From NCBI GenBank assembly GCA_903927685.1, contig CAIYOB010000559.1:1-18821 (forward strand): a stretch of DNA of 18,821 bases, in the 5' to 3' direction. The DNA comes from an uncultured Planctomycetaceae bacterium (lineage in GTDB: Bacteria; Planctomycetota; Planctomycetia; Pirellulales; Pirellulaceae). This document shows, in pieces, positions 1 to 7,968 of this stretch (within the stretch, counting starts at the first letter, position 1; each line of letters begins with the position of its first letter). A program made the position numbers and the translations under genes. The notes under the pieces were generated by a model, which was given only the letters and a program-made list of their open reading frames with translations, ran no database searches and was not told the DNA's origin.

Positions 1-73
1 AACGCCGAGCCGGCAGGCGACGGCGGATCAGCGGGATGCCGCCACCCAAGCCGTCGCCTGCCGGCTTGGCGTT
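1..73. repeat. Large intergenic hairpin (24-bp stem)
   Basis: Bases 1-24 and 50-73 are inverted copies of each other with one G-T wobble (position 7), separated by a 25-nt loop. The stem is very GC-rich and is not followed by a run of T on the forward strand, so it is not a classical intrinsic terminator for that direction; on the reverse strand the outer flank leaves the window. It may be a dispersed palindromic element of the kind common between planctomycete genes, or the terminator region of a gene left of the window. The element may extend beyond position 1. Confidence 0.75.
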
Positions 74-281
74 AAACGAGGACCTTATTTCGTGAACGAT
101 GCTAGGTGCGCGACGCGAAAGTCGGTGAGGCTTGGCATGGCCTTGTCGCCTTGGTAGAACGTTTTGTCGGCTGTATGAATTTGTTGGCGGACCGCAAAGC
201 ATTGACAAGGAGCGATTCTTCGTTCCTTTACATCGGCTATTTCGATGGAATTGCTGCTAGCACCCCCAGGGGACTCCACTC
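74..281 (+). promoter_or_regulatory. ilvD leader region
   Basis: This stretch carries no supported gene. A Shine-Dalgarno sequence AGGGGA lies at 268-273, eight bases before the ilvD ATG. I see no leader peptide rich in branched-chain codons and no clear attenuator hairpin. A 64-codon reverse reading frame (279-85) contains a short stretch, TADKTFYQG, that recalls the C-terminal end of PIN-domain toxins, but it is too short and too weak to call a gene. Confidence 0.4.
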
Positions 282-1961
282 ATGACCGAGAACCTGAACA
301 AGTACAGCCGTCGCGTCACACAGGCCAAGAGTCAAGGGGCCTCGCAAGCCATGCTCTACGGCACGGGGCTGACCGCCGCGGATATGGACAAGCCGCAAGT
401 CGGGATCGGGGCCGTGTGGTACGAGGGCAATACCTGCAACATGCATCTGAACGATCTGGCCGCCCGCGTCAAGGAAGGCGTCACGGCCGCCGGGATGGTG
501 GGCATGCGGTTCAATACCATCGGGGTCAGCGACGGGATCTCGATGGGCACCGACGGGATGAGCTACTCGCTGCAATCCCGCGACCTGATCGCCGACTCGA
601 TCGAGACCGTGATGGCCGCGCATTGGTACGACGCCTTGATCGCCCTGCCCGGCTGCGACAAGAACATGCCTGGCTGCCTGATCGCGATGGCCCGGCTCAA
701 CCGGCCGGCGATCATGGTGTACGGCGGCACGATCCGGGCCGGGGTCTGGGAGGGCCGAAAGCTCGATATCGTGTCCGCGTTTCAGTGCTTTGGCGAGTTC
801 GTGGCGGGCAAGATCGATGACGCGACTCGTCAAGAGATCGTCAAGCACGCCTGCCCTGGCGCCGGGGCGTGTGGGGGCATGTACACCGCCAACACGATGG
901 CCACGGCGATCGAGGCCTTGGGGATGTCGCTGCCTTACAGTGCCTCCGCCCCGGCCGAAGACGCCGCCAAGCACGACGAGTGCCGGCGGGCGGGGCAGGC
1001 GATTCGGCGGCTGCTCGAACTGGATCTCAAGCCGCGGGAGATTATGACGCGCCAGGCTTTTGAAAACGCGATGGTGATGGTGATGGCCCTGGGCGGCTCG
1101 ACGAACGCGGTCTTGCACCTGATCGCGATGGCCCGGGCCGTGGACGTGCCGCTGACCATCGACGACTTCCAGGCGGTCAGCGATCGCGTGCCGTACCTGG
1201 CGGACTTGAAACCCAGCGGCAAGTACGTCCAGGAGGATCTGCATCGGATCGGCGGCACGCCGGCGGTGATGAAGTACCTGTTGGAGCAGGGCTACCTGAA
1301 CGGCGAATGCCTGACGGTGACCGGGAAGACGCTCGAAGAAAACCTGGCGGGCGTGCCGGGATTGGCGCCGGGCCAGGACATCGTGCGTCCGGTACAACGC
1401 CCGATCAAGCCGACCGGGCACATTCAGATTCTCAAGGGCAATCTCGCGCCCGAAGGAGCCGTCGCCAAAATCACGGGCAAGGAAGGGCTGCGGTTCACCG
1501 GCCCGGCCCGCGTGTTTGAGTCGGAAGAGGACATGCTGGCCGCTTTGGAAGCCGGTCGGATCGCCAAGGGGGACGCGATTATCATCCGCTTTGAAGGCCC
1601 CAAGGGCGGGCCGGGCATGCCGGAGATGCTCACACCGACTTCGGCCATCATGGGAGCAGGCTGGGGCGCGGACGTAGCGCTGCTTACCGATGGCCGGTTC
1701 TCCGGTGGTTCTCACGGGTTCATCGTGGGGCACGTCACCCCGGAAGCCCAGGAAGGCGGGCCGATCGCTTTGGTCCAAGACGGCGACCAGATCACCATCG
1801 ATGTCGCCCAGAACCGGATTGATGTGGCGGTCACGGAGGAGGAGTTGGCTCGGCGCCGCGCACGCTGGACGGCTCCCCCGTACAAGGCCGAACGTGGAGC
1901 CCTGTACAAGTACATCAAGAACGTGCAGCCGGCATCCGTTGGCTGCGTCACGGACGAGTGA
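282..1961 (+). CDS. ilvD: Dihydroxy-acid dehydratase (IlvD)
   Basis: IlvD dehydrates 2,3-dihydroxy-isovalerate and 2,3-dihydroxy-3-methylvalerate to the 2-keto acids that precede valine and isoleucine; it is cytosolic and carries an iron-sulfur cluster. The 559-residue length is standard. The three conserved cluster cysteines are seen in NTCN (Cys52), GCDKNMPG (Cys125) and CPGAGACGG (Cys197). The first family signature is around residues 124-150 and the second is [15 protein letters not shown] at about 470-484, with Ser474 matching the proposed catalytic serine. The acidic metal-binding motif VSDGISMG is at 82-89. The ATG at 282 has AGGGGA eight bases upstream. No other ilv or leu gene lies in the window, so the gene appears to stand alone. 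Whether the cluster is 2Fe-2S or 4Fe-4S cannot be read safely from the sequence alone. Confidence 0.97.
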   Translation: MTENLNKYSRRVTQAKSQGASQAMLYGTGLTAADMDKPQVGIGAVWYEGNTCNMHLNDLAARVKEGVTAAGMVGMRFNTIGVSDGISMGTDGMSYSLQSRDLIADSIETVMAAHWYDALIALPGCDKNMPGCLIAMARLNRPAIMVYGGTIRAGVWEGRKLDIVSAFQCFGEFVAGKIDDATRQEIVKHACPGAGACGGMYTANTMATAIEALGMSLPYSASAPAEDAAKHDECRRAGQAIRRLLELDLKPREIMTRQAFENAMVMVMALGGSTNAVLHLIAMARAVDVPLTIDDFQAVSDRVPYLADLKPSGKYVQEDLHRIGGTPAVMKYLLEQGYLNGECLTVTGKTLEENLAGVPGLAPGQDIVRPVQRPIKPTGHIQILKGNLAPEGAVAKITGKEGLRFTGPARVFESEEDMLAALEAGRIAKGDAIIIRFEGPKGGPGMPEMLTPTSAIMGAGWGADVALLTDGRFSGGSHGFIVGHVTPEAQEGGPIALVQDGDQITIDVAQNRIDVAVTEEELARRRARWTAPPYKAERGALYKYIKNVQPASVGCVTDE

Positions 1962-2004
1962 AAGGACCGGTCTGGACGGACGACGGAAGTCCAAACAGAT
2001 TGGT

Positions 2005-2289
2005 CGCGAGCCCTCTGTTGTGCCGCTGGCCATTCCGCTGGTCGCCGGGCCCTCGGCGATGGCGACCATACTCTGGTTGATGGCTCGACAGCCGGACCGT
2101 TGGCCCAACTGGCTGCTGGCCATCTTCTGCGCTTGGCTGGCTTCAGGAGCGATTCTGTATTTCGCCACGTTCCTGGGGAGCGTCTTGGGCGAACGAGGAA
2201 GCACCACCATCCAACGGCTGTTCGACGTCCAATTTGTGGCATCGCCGTGGCAGGGCGCGCGTACCGCCTGCTGGACATGCGGCGGATGA
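2005..2289 (+). pseudogene. Decayed C-terminal half of a MarC/YhgN-family membrane protein
   Basis: Directly after ilvD an open frame reads EPSVVPLAIPLVAGPS, then MATILWLMARQPDRW and two hydrophobic segments, then LGERGSTTIQRL. This order matches the C-terminal half of MarC-family (YhgN-like, UPF0056) inner membrane proteins, which have a PLAIPLxAGP motif after their central loop and a LGERG..xIxRL motif before the last membrane segment. Those proteins are about 200 residues; here the N-terminal three membrane segments are missing because ilvD occupies that place, and after QRL (about 2220) the frame loses its hydrophobic character and reads a cysteine/glycine tail to a stop at 2287-2289, consistent with a frameshift. 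There is no good ribosome binding site. MarC family function is poorly known (once linked to multiple antibiotic resistance, later disputed). I regard it as a relic rather than a working gene. Confidence 0.7.
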
Positions 2290-2410
2290 TTCCTGCCCGG
2301 TCCGGATCGATTGGGCGACGCGGTGGAGCCCTGATCCGCATGGCGACGGGCCGGCTTGGCTGGCTGGTAGAATGGCCGCGGGCCGCCACGCTACACGAGT
2401 ATCCGGCGGA

Positions 2411-3679
2411 TCACCAATCCTCCACGATTTCTTGCGGCTGTCCGACCTGCAGCTGTCCGGCTCGTGCCCGCAATTGGGAGACCAGCTGCCGGTCCTCCGG
2501 CTTCAGTCGATGGGGGGCGAGTTTTCCCAGCACCGCGAGTGCTTGACCGGGCCGATTCTCCGCCTGAATCAGGATACGAGCCAGCCAGAGGCGGACCTGT
2601 GGCTCGTGAGCGGTGAAATGCTGCAGATAGCAAACCAGGGCGGGGATTGAGGCGGCCCAGAGCTTCTGTTGGTGAAACAGACCGATGATGGCAAGCAAAT
2701 CGGCTTCCGGCAAGTCGGCGACGAACGGATCGTCGGCCAGCTGTTCGAAGCAGGTCCAGGCGGTCCGCGGATCATGGCGCGAGATCGCTTGCCGCATCCG
2801 GGCTGGCGTCTGGTCTCCAGCGACCGGTCCGGTCAACGGCGCCGTGGTCTGGAGCAGATCGTCGGCAGTCAGTCGCGACTCGTCCACGGACGCCGCTTGC
2901 TTCCGCCTCCCGGCCAGTTCCGCCAACCGCCGCGACTCGGCTTCGCGAACCATCTTGTCCGCAGCCTCTGCCTGCTGGTCGCGGGCTTTGTGCTGGGTCC
3001 CCGCCCACACGTTGAACAGGTCCCAGCCCTCACAGTCCACCCAGTCCCTCTTGAGCATGATGACGCCGAGTCCAAAACCGATTCCCGCTCCCATCAGGTG
3101 CAGCACCTGACTGCCGAACGTCAAACCGGAGATCAAACCGGTAAACATCTCGATGAACAGGAAGAACAGGCCCAGTGAGTACAGGGGAATATCCATTGTG
3201 ATCGGGCGAAACCCGACCAACAGGAAGCAGTTCATTTCGTTCTCTGGCGCCCAGACCATGCACATCGCCATCAGACCGTAAATGATCGCCGAAGCTCCCT
3301 GCGACCCACCCTCGTCGGCGAACAGCATGAGCGTCTGTTCGAGCCCGCACTGGGTGATCCCAATGCCCAGGTAGACCAGCAGGAACCGCCACCAGCCGAT
3401 CTTGCCTTCGACGACCAAGCCAAAGCCCCACAGGCAGAACATGTTGCCGAGCAGGTGCATCAGGCCGGCATGCATGAAGTTCGAAGTGATCCACTGCCAG
3501 GGCTTGAACGTCCCGTACTGGAGGACCAATTGGTTGACGAGGAAGGCGAAGTCCTCGTCGCTCATCCGCCCTTCCAACGCCCCCACGCCAAAATACGCGA
3601 GGACGTTGAGCAGGATCATCGAGACCGTCGCAATCGGCAAATGGTACAGCGGAGCATCGCTGCCAAATGGAAGCAACAT
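2411..3679 (-). CDS. Rhomboid-family intramembrane serine protease with C-terminal soluble domain
   Basis: Rhomboids cut membrane proteins inside the bilayer. This 422-residue protein has a hydrophobic N-terminal half of about 210 residues with the full rhomboid signature: HAGLMHLLGNM (His75 and Asn79, oxyanion region), GGSQGASAIIYG (catalytic Ser130 in GASxxxxG) and SQVLHLMGAGIGFGLG (catalytic His194). A long amphipathic Lys/Glu/Arg/Ala stretch follows (about 225-260, likely coiled coil) and then a helical C-terminal region (about 290-410) whose paired-helix spacing suggests TPR-like repeats. E. coli GlpG is about 276 residues, so the soluble extension is an addition. The ATG at 3679 is 12 bases after the SGNH hydrolase stop, which makes cotranscription likely; its own ribosome site is weak, so translational coupling is plausible. 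Substrate unknown. Confidence 0.9.
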   Translation of the reverse strand: MLLPFGSDAPLYHLPIATVSMILLNVLAYFGVGALEGRMSDEDFAFLVNQLVLQYGTFKPWQWITSNFMHAGLMHLLGNMFCLWGFGLVVEGKIGWWRFLLVYLGIGITQCGLEQTLMLFADEGGSQGASAIIYGLMAMCMVWAPENEMNCFLLVGFRPITMDIPLYSLGLFFLFIEMFTGLISGLTFGSQVLHLMGAGIGFGLGVIMLKRDWVDCEGWDLFNVWAGTQHKARDQQAEAADKMVREAESRRLAELAGRRKQAASVDESRLTADDLLQTTAPLTGPVAGDQTPARMRQAISRHDPRTAWTCFEQLADDPFVADLPEADLLAIIGLFHQQKLWAASIPALVCYLQHFTAHEPQVRLWLARILIQAENRPGQALAVLGKLAPHRLKPEDRQLVSQLRARAGQLQVGQPQEIVEDW

Positions 3680-3691
3680 GGTCGCGAGCGC

Positions 3692-4399
3692 CTATTCGGG
3701 GCGGATGACCTGGCCAATCGATTCCGCGACTTGCTTGGCCAGCACGCGGGAACCGTCCGGCGTGAAGTGCACGTTGCTGGGGAGCTGAATCTTGTCCACT
3801 TGGGGCAAGGCGAATGCGTACAGGTCGTCGCTCGCCAGCCCGTACTCGTCGGCAATCTTCTTGGCCGCCGCGTTGTAGGCCAGCACATCCGCGTTGTGCC
3901 GCGGCGGCGACGAGGACTCGGGGACGGGCGTTGTGCTGCACCAAATGACCTTGGCGTTCGTTTTCTTCAGCCGCTGGACAATCTGCCGCAGGTTCTGTTC
4001 GTACTGATCGAGGGGCACCTGGTGCTTGCCGTCCTCCATGACCTTCAGGTCGTGCAAGCCGAAGTTGAAGTGGATCACGTCCCAGGGACCGGCGCCCAGC
4101 CAGGCGTCGAGCTGTTCCAACGCTCGAATGGTCGGCCCGCAATTCGTCGGCGGCCGGTGCACGTTGGCCTTGCCCGCCAGCAGTTCGCGGACCGCCACGG
4201 TGTAGCCGATCGAAATCGAATCGCCGATCAGCAGGACGCGGGGCAAGCCAGCGACATCGGTCACGGGCGCGTAAGCCGGATTAGGCTTGGCCTTCTTGGC
4301 CGCCTTCTTGTCTTTTTCCTGAGCAAAGCCGAGCGAGTGGGCCGCCAGCACAAGGATGGCCAGGACGGCGACGAAACGAATCTGTTCTCTCTGTGTCAC
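3692..4399 (-). CDS. Secreted SGNH/GDSL-type hydrolase
   Basis: Predicted esterase of the SGNH superfamily, probably exported. I start it at GTG 4399-4397 because AGGAG (4411-4407) lies seven bases upstream; an open frame continues to another GTG at 4435 that would overlap the transporter gene. The 235-residue product has a positively charged start, a hydrophobic signal segment (about 8-26, ending near GFAQ), then a lysine-rich linker. Block I is LLIGDSISIGY with the nucleophile Ser61. Block III is degenerate, HFNFGLHD, and block V is NVHFTPDG with the catalytic His at 211; an Asn stands where many members have Asp. Members of this family remove acetyl or other acyl groups from carbohydrates, but the substrate cannot be told here. 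It sits between a sugar transporter (25 bases upstream) and the rhomboid gene (12 bases downstream), in one apparent operon. Confidence 0.88.
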   Translation of the reverse strand: MTQREQIRFVAVLAILVLAAHSLGFAQEKDKKAAKKAKPNPAYAPVTDVAGLPRVLLIGDSISIGYTVAVRELLAGKANVHRPPTNCGPTIRALEQLDAWLGAGPWDVIHFNFGLHDLKVMEDGKHQVPLDQYEQNLRQIVQRLKKTNAKVIWCSTTPVPESSSPPRHNADVLAYNAAAKKIADEYGLASDDLYAFALPQVDKIQLPSNVHFTPDGSRVLAKQVAESIGQVIRPE

Positions 4400-4406
4400 G
4401 GCGAGA

Positions 4407-4411
4407 CTCCT
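4407..4411 (-). promoter_or_regulatory. Shine-Dalgarno site deciding the SGNH hydrolase GTG start
   Basis: AGGAG on the reverse strand, seven bases before GTG 4399. It favours this start over the upstream in-frame GTG at 4435, which has no comparable site and would overlap the preceding gene. Confidence 0.65.
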
Positions 4412-4424
4412 ATTTGGGTTGGCG

Positions 4425-6422
4425 CTAGTGACCACCCGAGGTAGCCACGCCGTGCAGCGACTCCGCGCGGCTGAGCTTGGGCCACGCGTAGCCGTACATG
4501 GCGATCAGGATGAAGCACGCCAACGGGACGATGAACCCTCGAGACATATTGTAGTGATCGGCCACGGCGCCCATCAGCTTCGGCAGCAGGGCCCCGCCCA
4601 CAATGGCCATGACGATATAGGCTGAGGCGCCCTTGGCCTTGTTCCCCAAACCATAAATGCCGAGGGCAAAAATGGTCGGGAACATGATCGACATGAAGAA
4701 ATAGCTCAGGAACAGGCACACCACCGAGAGCCAGCCGAGCTTGCAGTAGATCAGCACGCAGGCCACGGCACTCAACACCGCGTACAGCCCTACAATCTTA
4801 TGCGCGGAAACCCGCCGCAGCATCGCCGCGCCGGTCACTCGGCCCAGGAGAAAGCAGATGAAGCCAAACGAAGCCAGATACGAGGCGAACTGGTTGGTAA
4901 AGGCCACCACTCCGTCGCGATAGCCCAACTGCTGCGGGTAGGCATCGGCCAGCAGCAACCGGTTCAGCCGTGCTTCGTTCCGCGTGCCGACAGGCTGGGC
5001 CAGCAGTTCGTTGGTTTTTTCCTGCAAAGCGACGCCGGCAAACCGCTCCGGAGTGTGCAGACTCTCCTTGAGGATCAGGCTGTTCAAGTCCTGCGTCAGT
5101 GCGACGCGCGCGGCGGTCTGGCTGGCCGCGCCGTCCTGGTAATGGGCCAAGGTCTGGCGGGTGGAGGCGGAGAGGTTCTCGGCCAGGTAGCGAGACAGGG
5201 GATCCGCCGGCGACGTCAACTTGGCGGCCAGGGACGGCACGTCCTTGAAGTCCTCGCTCGCATACGCCGTGCGGAACTCGACCCAGGTGCTGTCCTTGCT
5301 CAGCCACGACGCGGGCAGCGAGGGCGGTTCGGAGGTCATGTAGTTGATCAGGAAGCTGAAGATCCCGCATTGCGCAGCCACGTAGAAAAACTGCGCCACA
5401 ATCGCGCCCGTGAAATGCTCGTGCGACCAGATGCTATGGTGCGAAAGGTGTTTGGTCACCCGGGTCAGCCAGATCGCCGCCGCGACGAAGGCCACCAACC
5501 CGACGTAAAATAGCGTGATCAGCAACGCGGTCTCAGCGGTGATCGCCAGGCTGGCCGGATGAGGCAACGACGCAGCCAGTCCGACCAGCTTGGCGCCAGC
5601 TTTGAGCGAGTCCAGACTCAACCACAGGATCATACCGAAAACGGTGAACAACGCGCCGACGCAGCCCAACAGCAGCACGTAGGACAGCCAACGGTTCACG
5701 TGCCGAATCGAGGGTGACTCGCCGCCGTCGCCGTTTTTCTCGTCCAGTTCGTAGTCATCCTTGGCCCGAATGTCCGGCACCGGAGCGAAAAAGAAGACGA
5801 TGGCCAGCAACAACACCGCCACCGCCACGCCCGCGTAGGGAATCCACAGGGTCTCGGATCCTGTGCTCCGCCCCGTCGCGTCCTTGCCATAGAAGAACAG
5901 CCCGCCGACGATCGGTCCCAGCACCCAGCCGACGCCGTTGCACGACTGGGCCAAATTGATCCGTGCGGCGGCGTACCGCGGCGGGCCGAGCACCGTCGTG
6001 TAAGGATTGGCCACCGTCTCGAGGAAGGTCAGACCCGAAGCCACGACGCAGACGCCGAGCAGAAACGCCCAGAACGTCGCGATGCTCGTGGCGGGGATGA
6101 ACCAGAAGCCGCCCACCGCCACCAGCAACAGGCCCGCGATAATCCCTCCGCGATAGCCCAGACGCGTCGCCAGCCAACCCGCCGGAATCGACATGATGAA
6201 GTAGCCCATCCAGTGGGCAAACTGCACCCAGGCCGACTGCGACAAGCTCAGGTGCAGTTCCTCCTGAAAGTGCTTGTCCATCACGTCAATCATGCCATTG
6301 CACAGGCCCCACAAAAGGAATAGGGAACTGACCAGCGCAAAAGTGACCAGCACGTTCCTTCCGTCCTCCAGGACAAAAAGACCTTGCTTGTCGGTGCTCG
6401 AGGGAGTGGGGTTTGTGCTCAT
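4425..6422 (-). CDS. FucP-like sugar:proton symporter (MFS) with large insertions
   Basis: Major facilitator superfamily permease of the FHS/FucP branch, which imports fucose or related sugars with protons. The start at ATG 6422 has GGAAG just upstream; the open frame runs 17 codons further without support. Evidence for the family is FLETVANPY (about 134-141), followed by TTVLGP and RINLAQSCNGVGWVLGP, the hallmark of FucP-type carriers. The product is 665 residues against about 430 for typical members. The excess is in two places: an additional pair of membrane segments (about 245-325) after the sixth helix, and a soluble insertion of about 145 residues (about 365-510, with no hydrophobic segment) between the seventh and eighth original helices, predicted outside the cytoplasm. 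The C-terminal part ends with ordinary helices (ASAYIVMAIVGGALLP). It leads a likely operon with the SGNH hydrolase and rhomboid. Sugar specificity unknown. Confidence 0.88.
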   Translation of the reverse strand: MSTNPTPSSTDKQGLFVLEDGRNVLVTFALVSSLFLLWGLCNGMIDVMDKHFQEELHLSLSQSAWVQFAHWMGYFIMSIPAGWLATRLGYRGGIIAGLLLVAVGGFWFIPATSIATFWAFLLGVCVVASGLTFLETVANPYTTVLGPPRYAAARINLAQSCNGVGWVLGPIVGGLFFYGKDATGRSTGSETLWIPYAGVAVAVLLLAIVFFFAPVPDIRAKDDYELDEKNGDGGESPSIRHVNRWLSYVLLLGCVGALFTVFGMILWLSLDSLKAGAKLVGLAASLPHPASLAITAETALLITLFYVGLVAFVAAAIWLTRVTKHLSHHSIWSHEHFTGAIVAQFFYVAAQCGIFSFLINYMTSEPPSLPASWLSKDSTWVEFRTAYASEDFKDVPSLAAKLTSPADPLSRYLAENLSASTRQTLAHYQDGAASQTAARVALTQDLNSLILKESLHTPERFAGVALQEKTNELLAQPVGTRNEARLNRLLLADAYPQQLGYRDGVVAFTNQFASYLASFGFICFLLGRVTGAAMLRRVSAHKIVGLYAVLSAVACVLIYCKLGWLSVVCLFLSYFFMSIMFPTIFALGIYGLGNKAKGASAYIVMAIVGGALLPKLMGAVADHYNMSRGFIVPLACFILIAMYGYAWPKLSRAESLHGVATSGGH

Positions 6423-6659
6423 AAGTCTTCCGAGACGGTTTCCTGATGTCCGGGTACGGAAATGACACAACAATGGCCCCTAGTATCCGCACCGCCTCGC
6501 GCCGCGTCAATCGGCAGTCGGCCTCGGGACCGGTCAAGGCGAAGAATTGGTCTGCCGCCCGAAACCGACCGCGGGATGGCACCTTGCTTAGGAATCGGGG
6601 ACAATGTACATATAAACGAACGTGAATTGCATGAGGTAGCCGCAAACAGGAGCGAGACC
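6423..6659. promoter_or_regulatory. Divergent promoter region, MFS operon / citrate synthase
   Basis: 237 bp separate the two divergent starts, so both promoters should be here. For citrate synthase a weak candidate is TTGCTT (6584-6589) with TACATA (6607-6612) at 17-bp spacing; an AT-rich TATAAA is at 6611-6616, the only such stretch in the area. I see no convincing operator palindrome. The open frame upstream of the citrate synthase ATG in this region has no homology-like features. Confidence 0.35.
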
Positions 6660-7961
6660 ATGAGCAGCGAAATTGCGAAACCTGCCAAAACGGCCAAGCT
6701 GATTTTGGACGGCAAGGAATACGAACTGCCCATCGTCGTGGGGTCGGAGGGCGAGTTGGCGGTGGATGTCGGCCAATTGCGGGCCAAGACGGGCTACATC
6801 ACGCTGGATGACGGCTACCGCAATACGGGCTCGGCCCAATCGGCCATCACATTCATTGACGGCGAGAGGGGCATCCTCCAGTACCGTGGAATCCCGATCG
6901 AACAGTTGGCGGAACACTCCACCTTCGTGGAAACCGCCTTGCTGCTGATCTACGGCGAGCTGCCGACGGCCGATCACTTGGCGCATTTCAAGCAATTGCT
7001 GACTCGCCACGAGATGATTCACGAAGGCATGCGGCACAGTTTCCAGGGATACCCGCCGACCGGTCATCCGATGGCGATTTTGTCTTCGATGATCAACACG
7101 CTGTCGTGCTATAACGCCGACGTGCTGAGGATGGAGGAGGAAGGGACGTTCGAGAACGCCGCCGCCCGCTTGCTGGCCAAGATCCGCACCGTGGCTGCGG
7201 CCGCCTACAAGACCTCGGTGGGCGAACCGATCGTCTATCCCAATCCGGCATACGACTACTGCACCAATTTTCTGCACATGATGTTCTCGATTCCGAACCG
7301 GCAGTACGAGCCGGATCCGGATCTGGTCAAGGCGCTCAGCCTGTTCCTGCTATTGCACGCCGACCACGAACAGAACTGCTCGACGTCCACGGTCCGGATG
7401 GTGGGTTCGTCCGGGGCGAACCTGTTCGCGTCCTGCGCGGCTGGCGTGTGCGCGTTGTGGGGGCCCCTGCATGGCGGAGCCAACGTGGCCGTCGTCGAAC
7501 AGTTGGAGCGGATCCACAAGTCGGGCGTTTCGGTGGCCCAGTTGATCGAGCGCGTGAAGCGCAAAGAGGAACGCCTGTTCGGCTTTGGGCATGCCGTGTA
7601 CTCCAGCTATGACCCGCGGGCCCATATCCTGCGCGACCACGCCCCGAAGGTCGTCGCGAAACTGGGCCGGCCGGACCCGCTGCTGGACATCGCCAAAGGC
7701 TTGGAAGAAGTCGCCTTGAGCGACGATTACTTCATCAGCCGCAACCTGTATCCCAACGTGGACTTCTATTCGGGCGTGATCTTGCGGGCTCTAGGAATCC
7801 CCACCAGCATGTTCACGGTGATGTTTGCCATCGGCCGGATGCCTGGCTGGATTGCCCAGTGGAAGGAGTTGCACGACAGCCAGTCGCGGATCTACCGCCC
7901 GCGGCAGATCTACACGGGCCACGTCAAACGCGACTACGTCCCGCTGACTCAGCGTCAATAG
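6660..7961 (+). CDS. gltA: Citrate synthase (type II)
   Basis: Condenses acetyl-CoA with oxaloacetate to citrate, the entry step of the TCA cycle, in the cytosol. The 433-residue protein matches the bacterial hexameric-type length. Conserved landmarks are LHADHEQNCSTSTVR (about 232-246), the catalytic His271 in WGPLHGGAN, His311 in GFGHAVY and Asp368 in NVDFYSGV. The N-terminal small domain with a beta-rich LILDGKEYELP start is typical of the long bacterial form. ATG 6660 is supported by AGGAG at 6648-6652; the open frame extends 66 codons upstream, but that part is unrelated in character and lacks a better site. The gene is monocistronic and its stop lies seven bases from the end of the convergent DUF1571 gene. 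Methylcitrate synthase is an alternative, but the NCSTSTVR form and length fit GltA. Confidence 0.95.
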   Translation: MSSEIAKPAKTAKLILDGKEYELPIVVGSEGELAVDVGQLRAKTGYITLDDGYRNTGSAQSAITFIDGERGILQYRGIPIEQLAEHSTFVETALLLIYGELPTADHLAHFKQLLTRHEMIHEGMRHSFQGYPPTGHPMAILSSMINTLSCYNADVLRMEEEGTFENAAARLLAKIRTVAAAAYKTSVGEPIVYPNPAYDYCTNFLHMMFSIPNRQYEPDPDLVKALSLFLLLHADHEQNCSTSTVRMVGSSGANLFASCAAGVCALWGPLHGGANVAVVEQLERIHKSGVSVAQLIERVKRKEERLFGFGHAVYSSYDPRAHILRDHAPKVVAKLGRPDPLLDIAKGLEEVALSDDYFISRNLYPNVDFYSGVILRALGIPTSMFTVMFAIGRMPGWIAQWKELHDSQSRIYRPRQIYTGHVKRDYVPLTQRQ

Positions 7962-7968
7962 AGCGCGG

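Noticed and set aside
237..2210. 657-codon reverse open frame across ilvD
   Set aside because: It is the antisense shadow of ilvD: rich in Arg, His and Gly, with no domain-like pattern, while the forward frame is clearly IlvD.
6577..6590. Second sigma-54-like site (TGGCACCTTGCTT) before citrate synthase
   Set aside because: The two half-elements are only one base apart, so the -24/-12 spacing is wrong.
6462..6659. N-terminal extension of citrate synthase
   Set aside because: The added residues are Arg/Pro-rich without family similarity, and AGGAG precedes ATG 6660.
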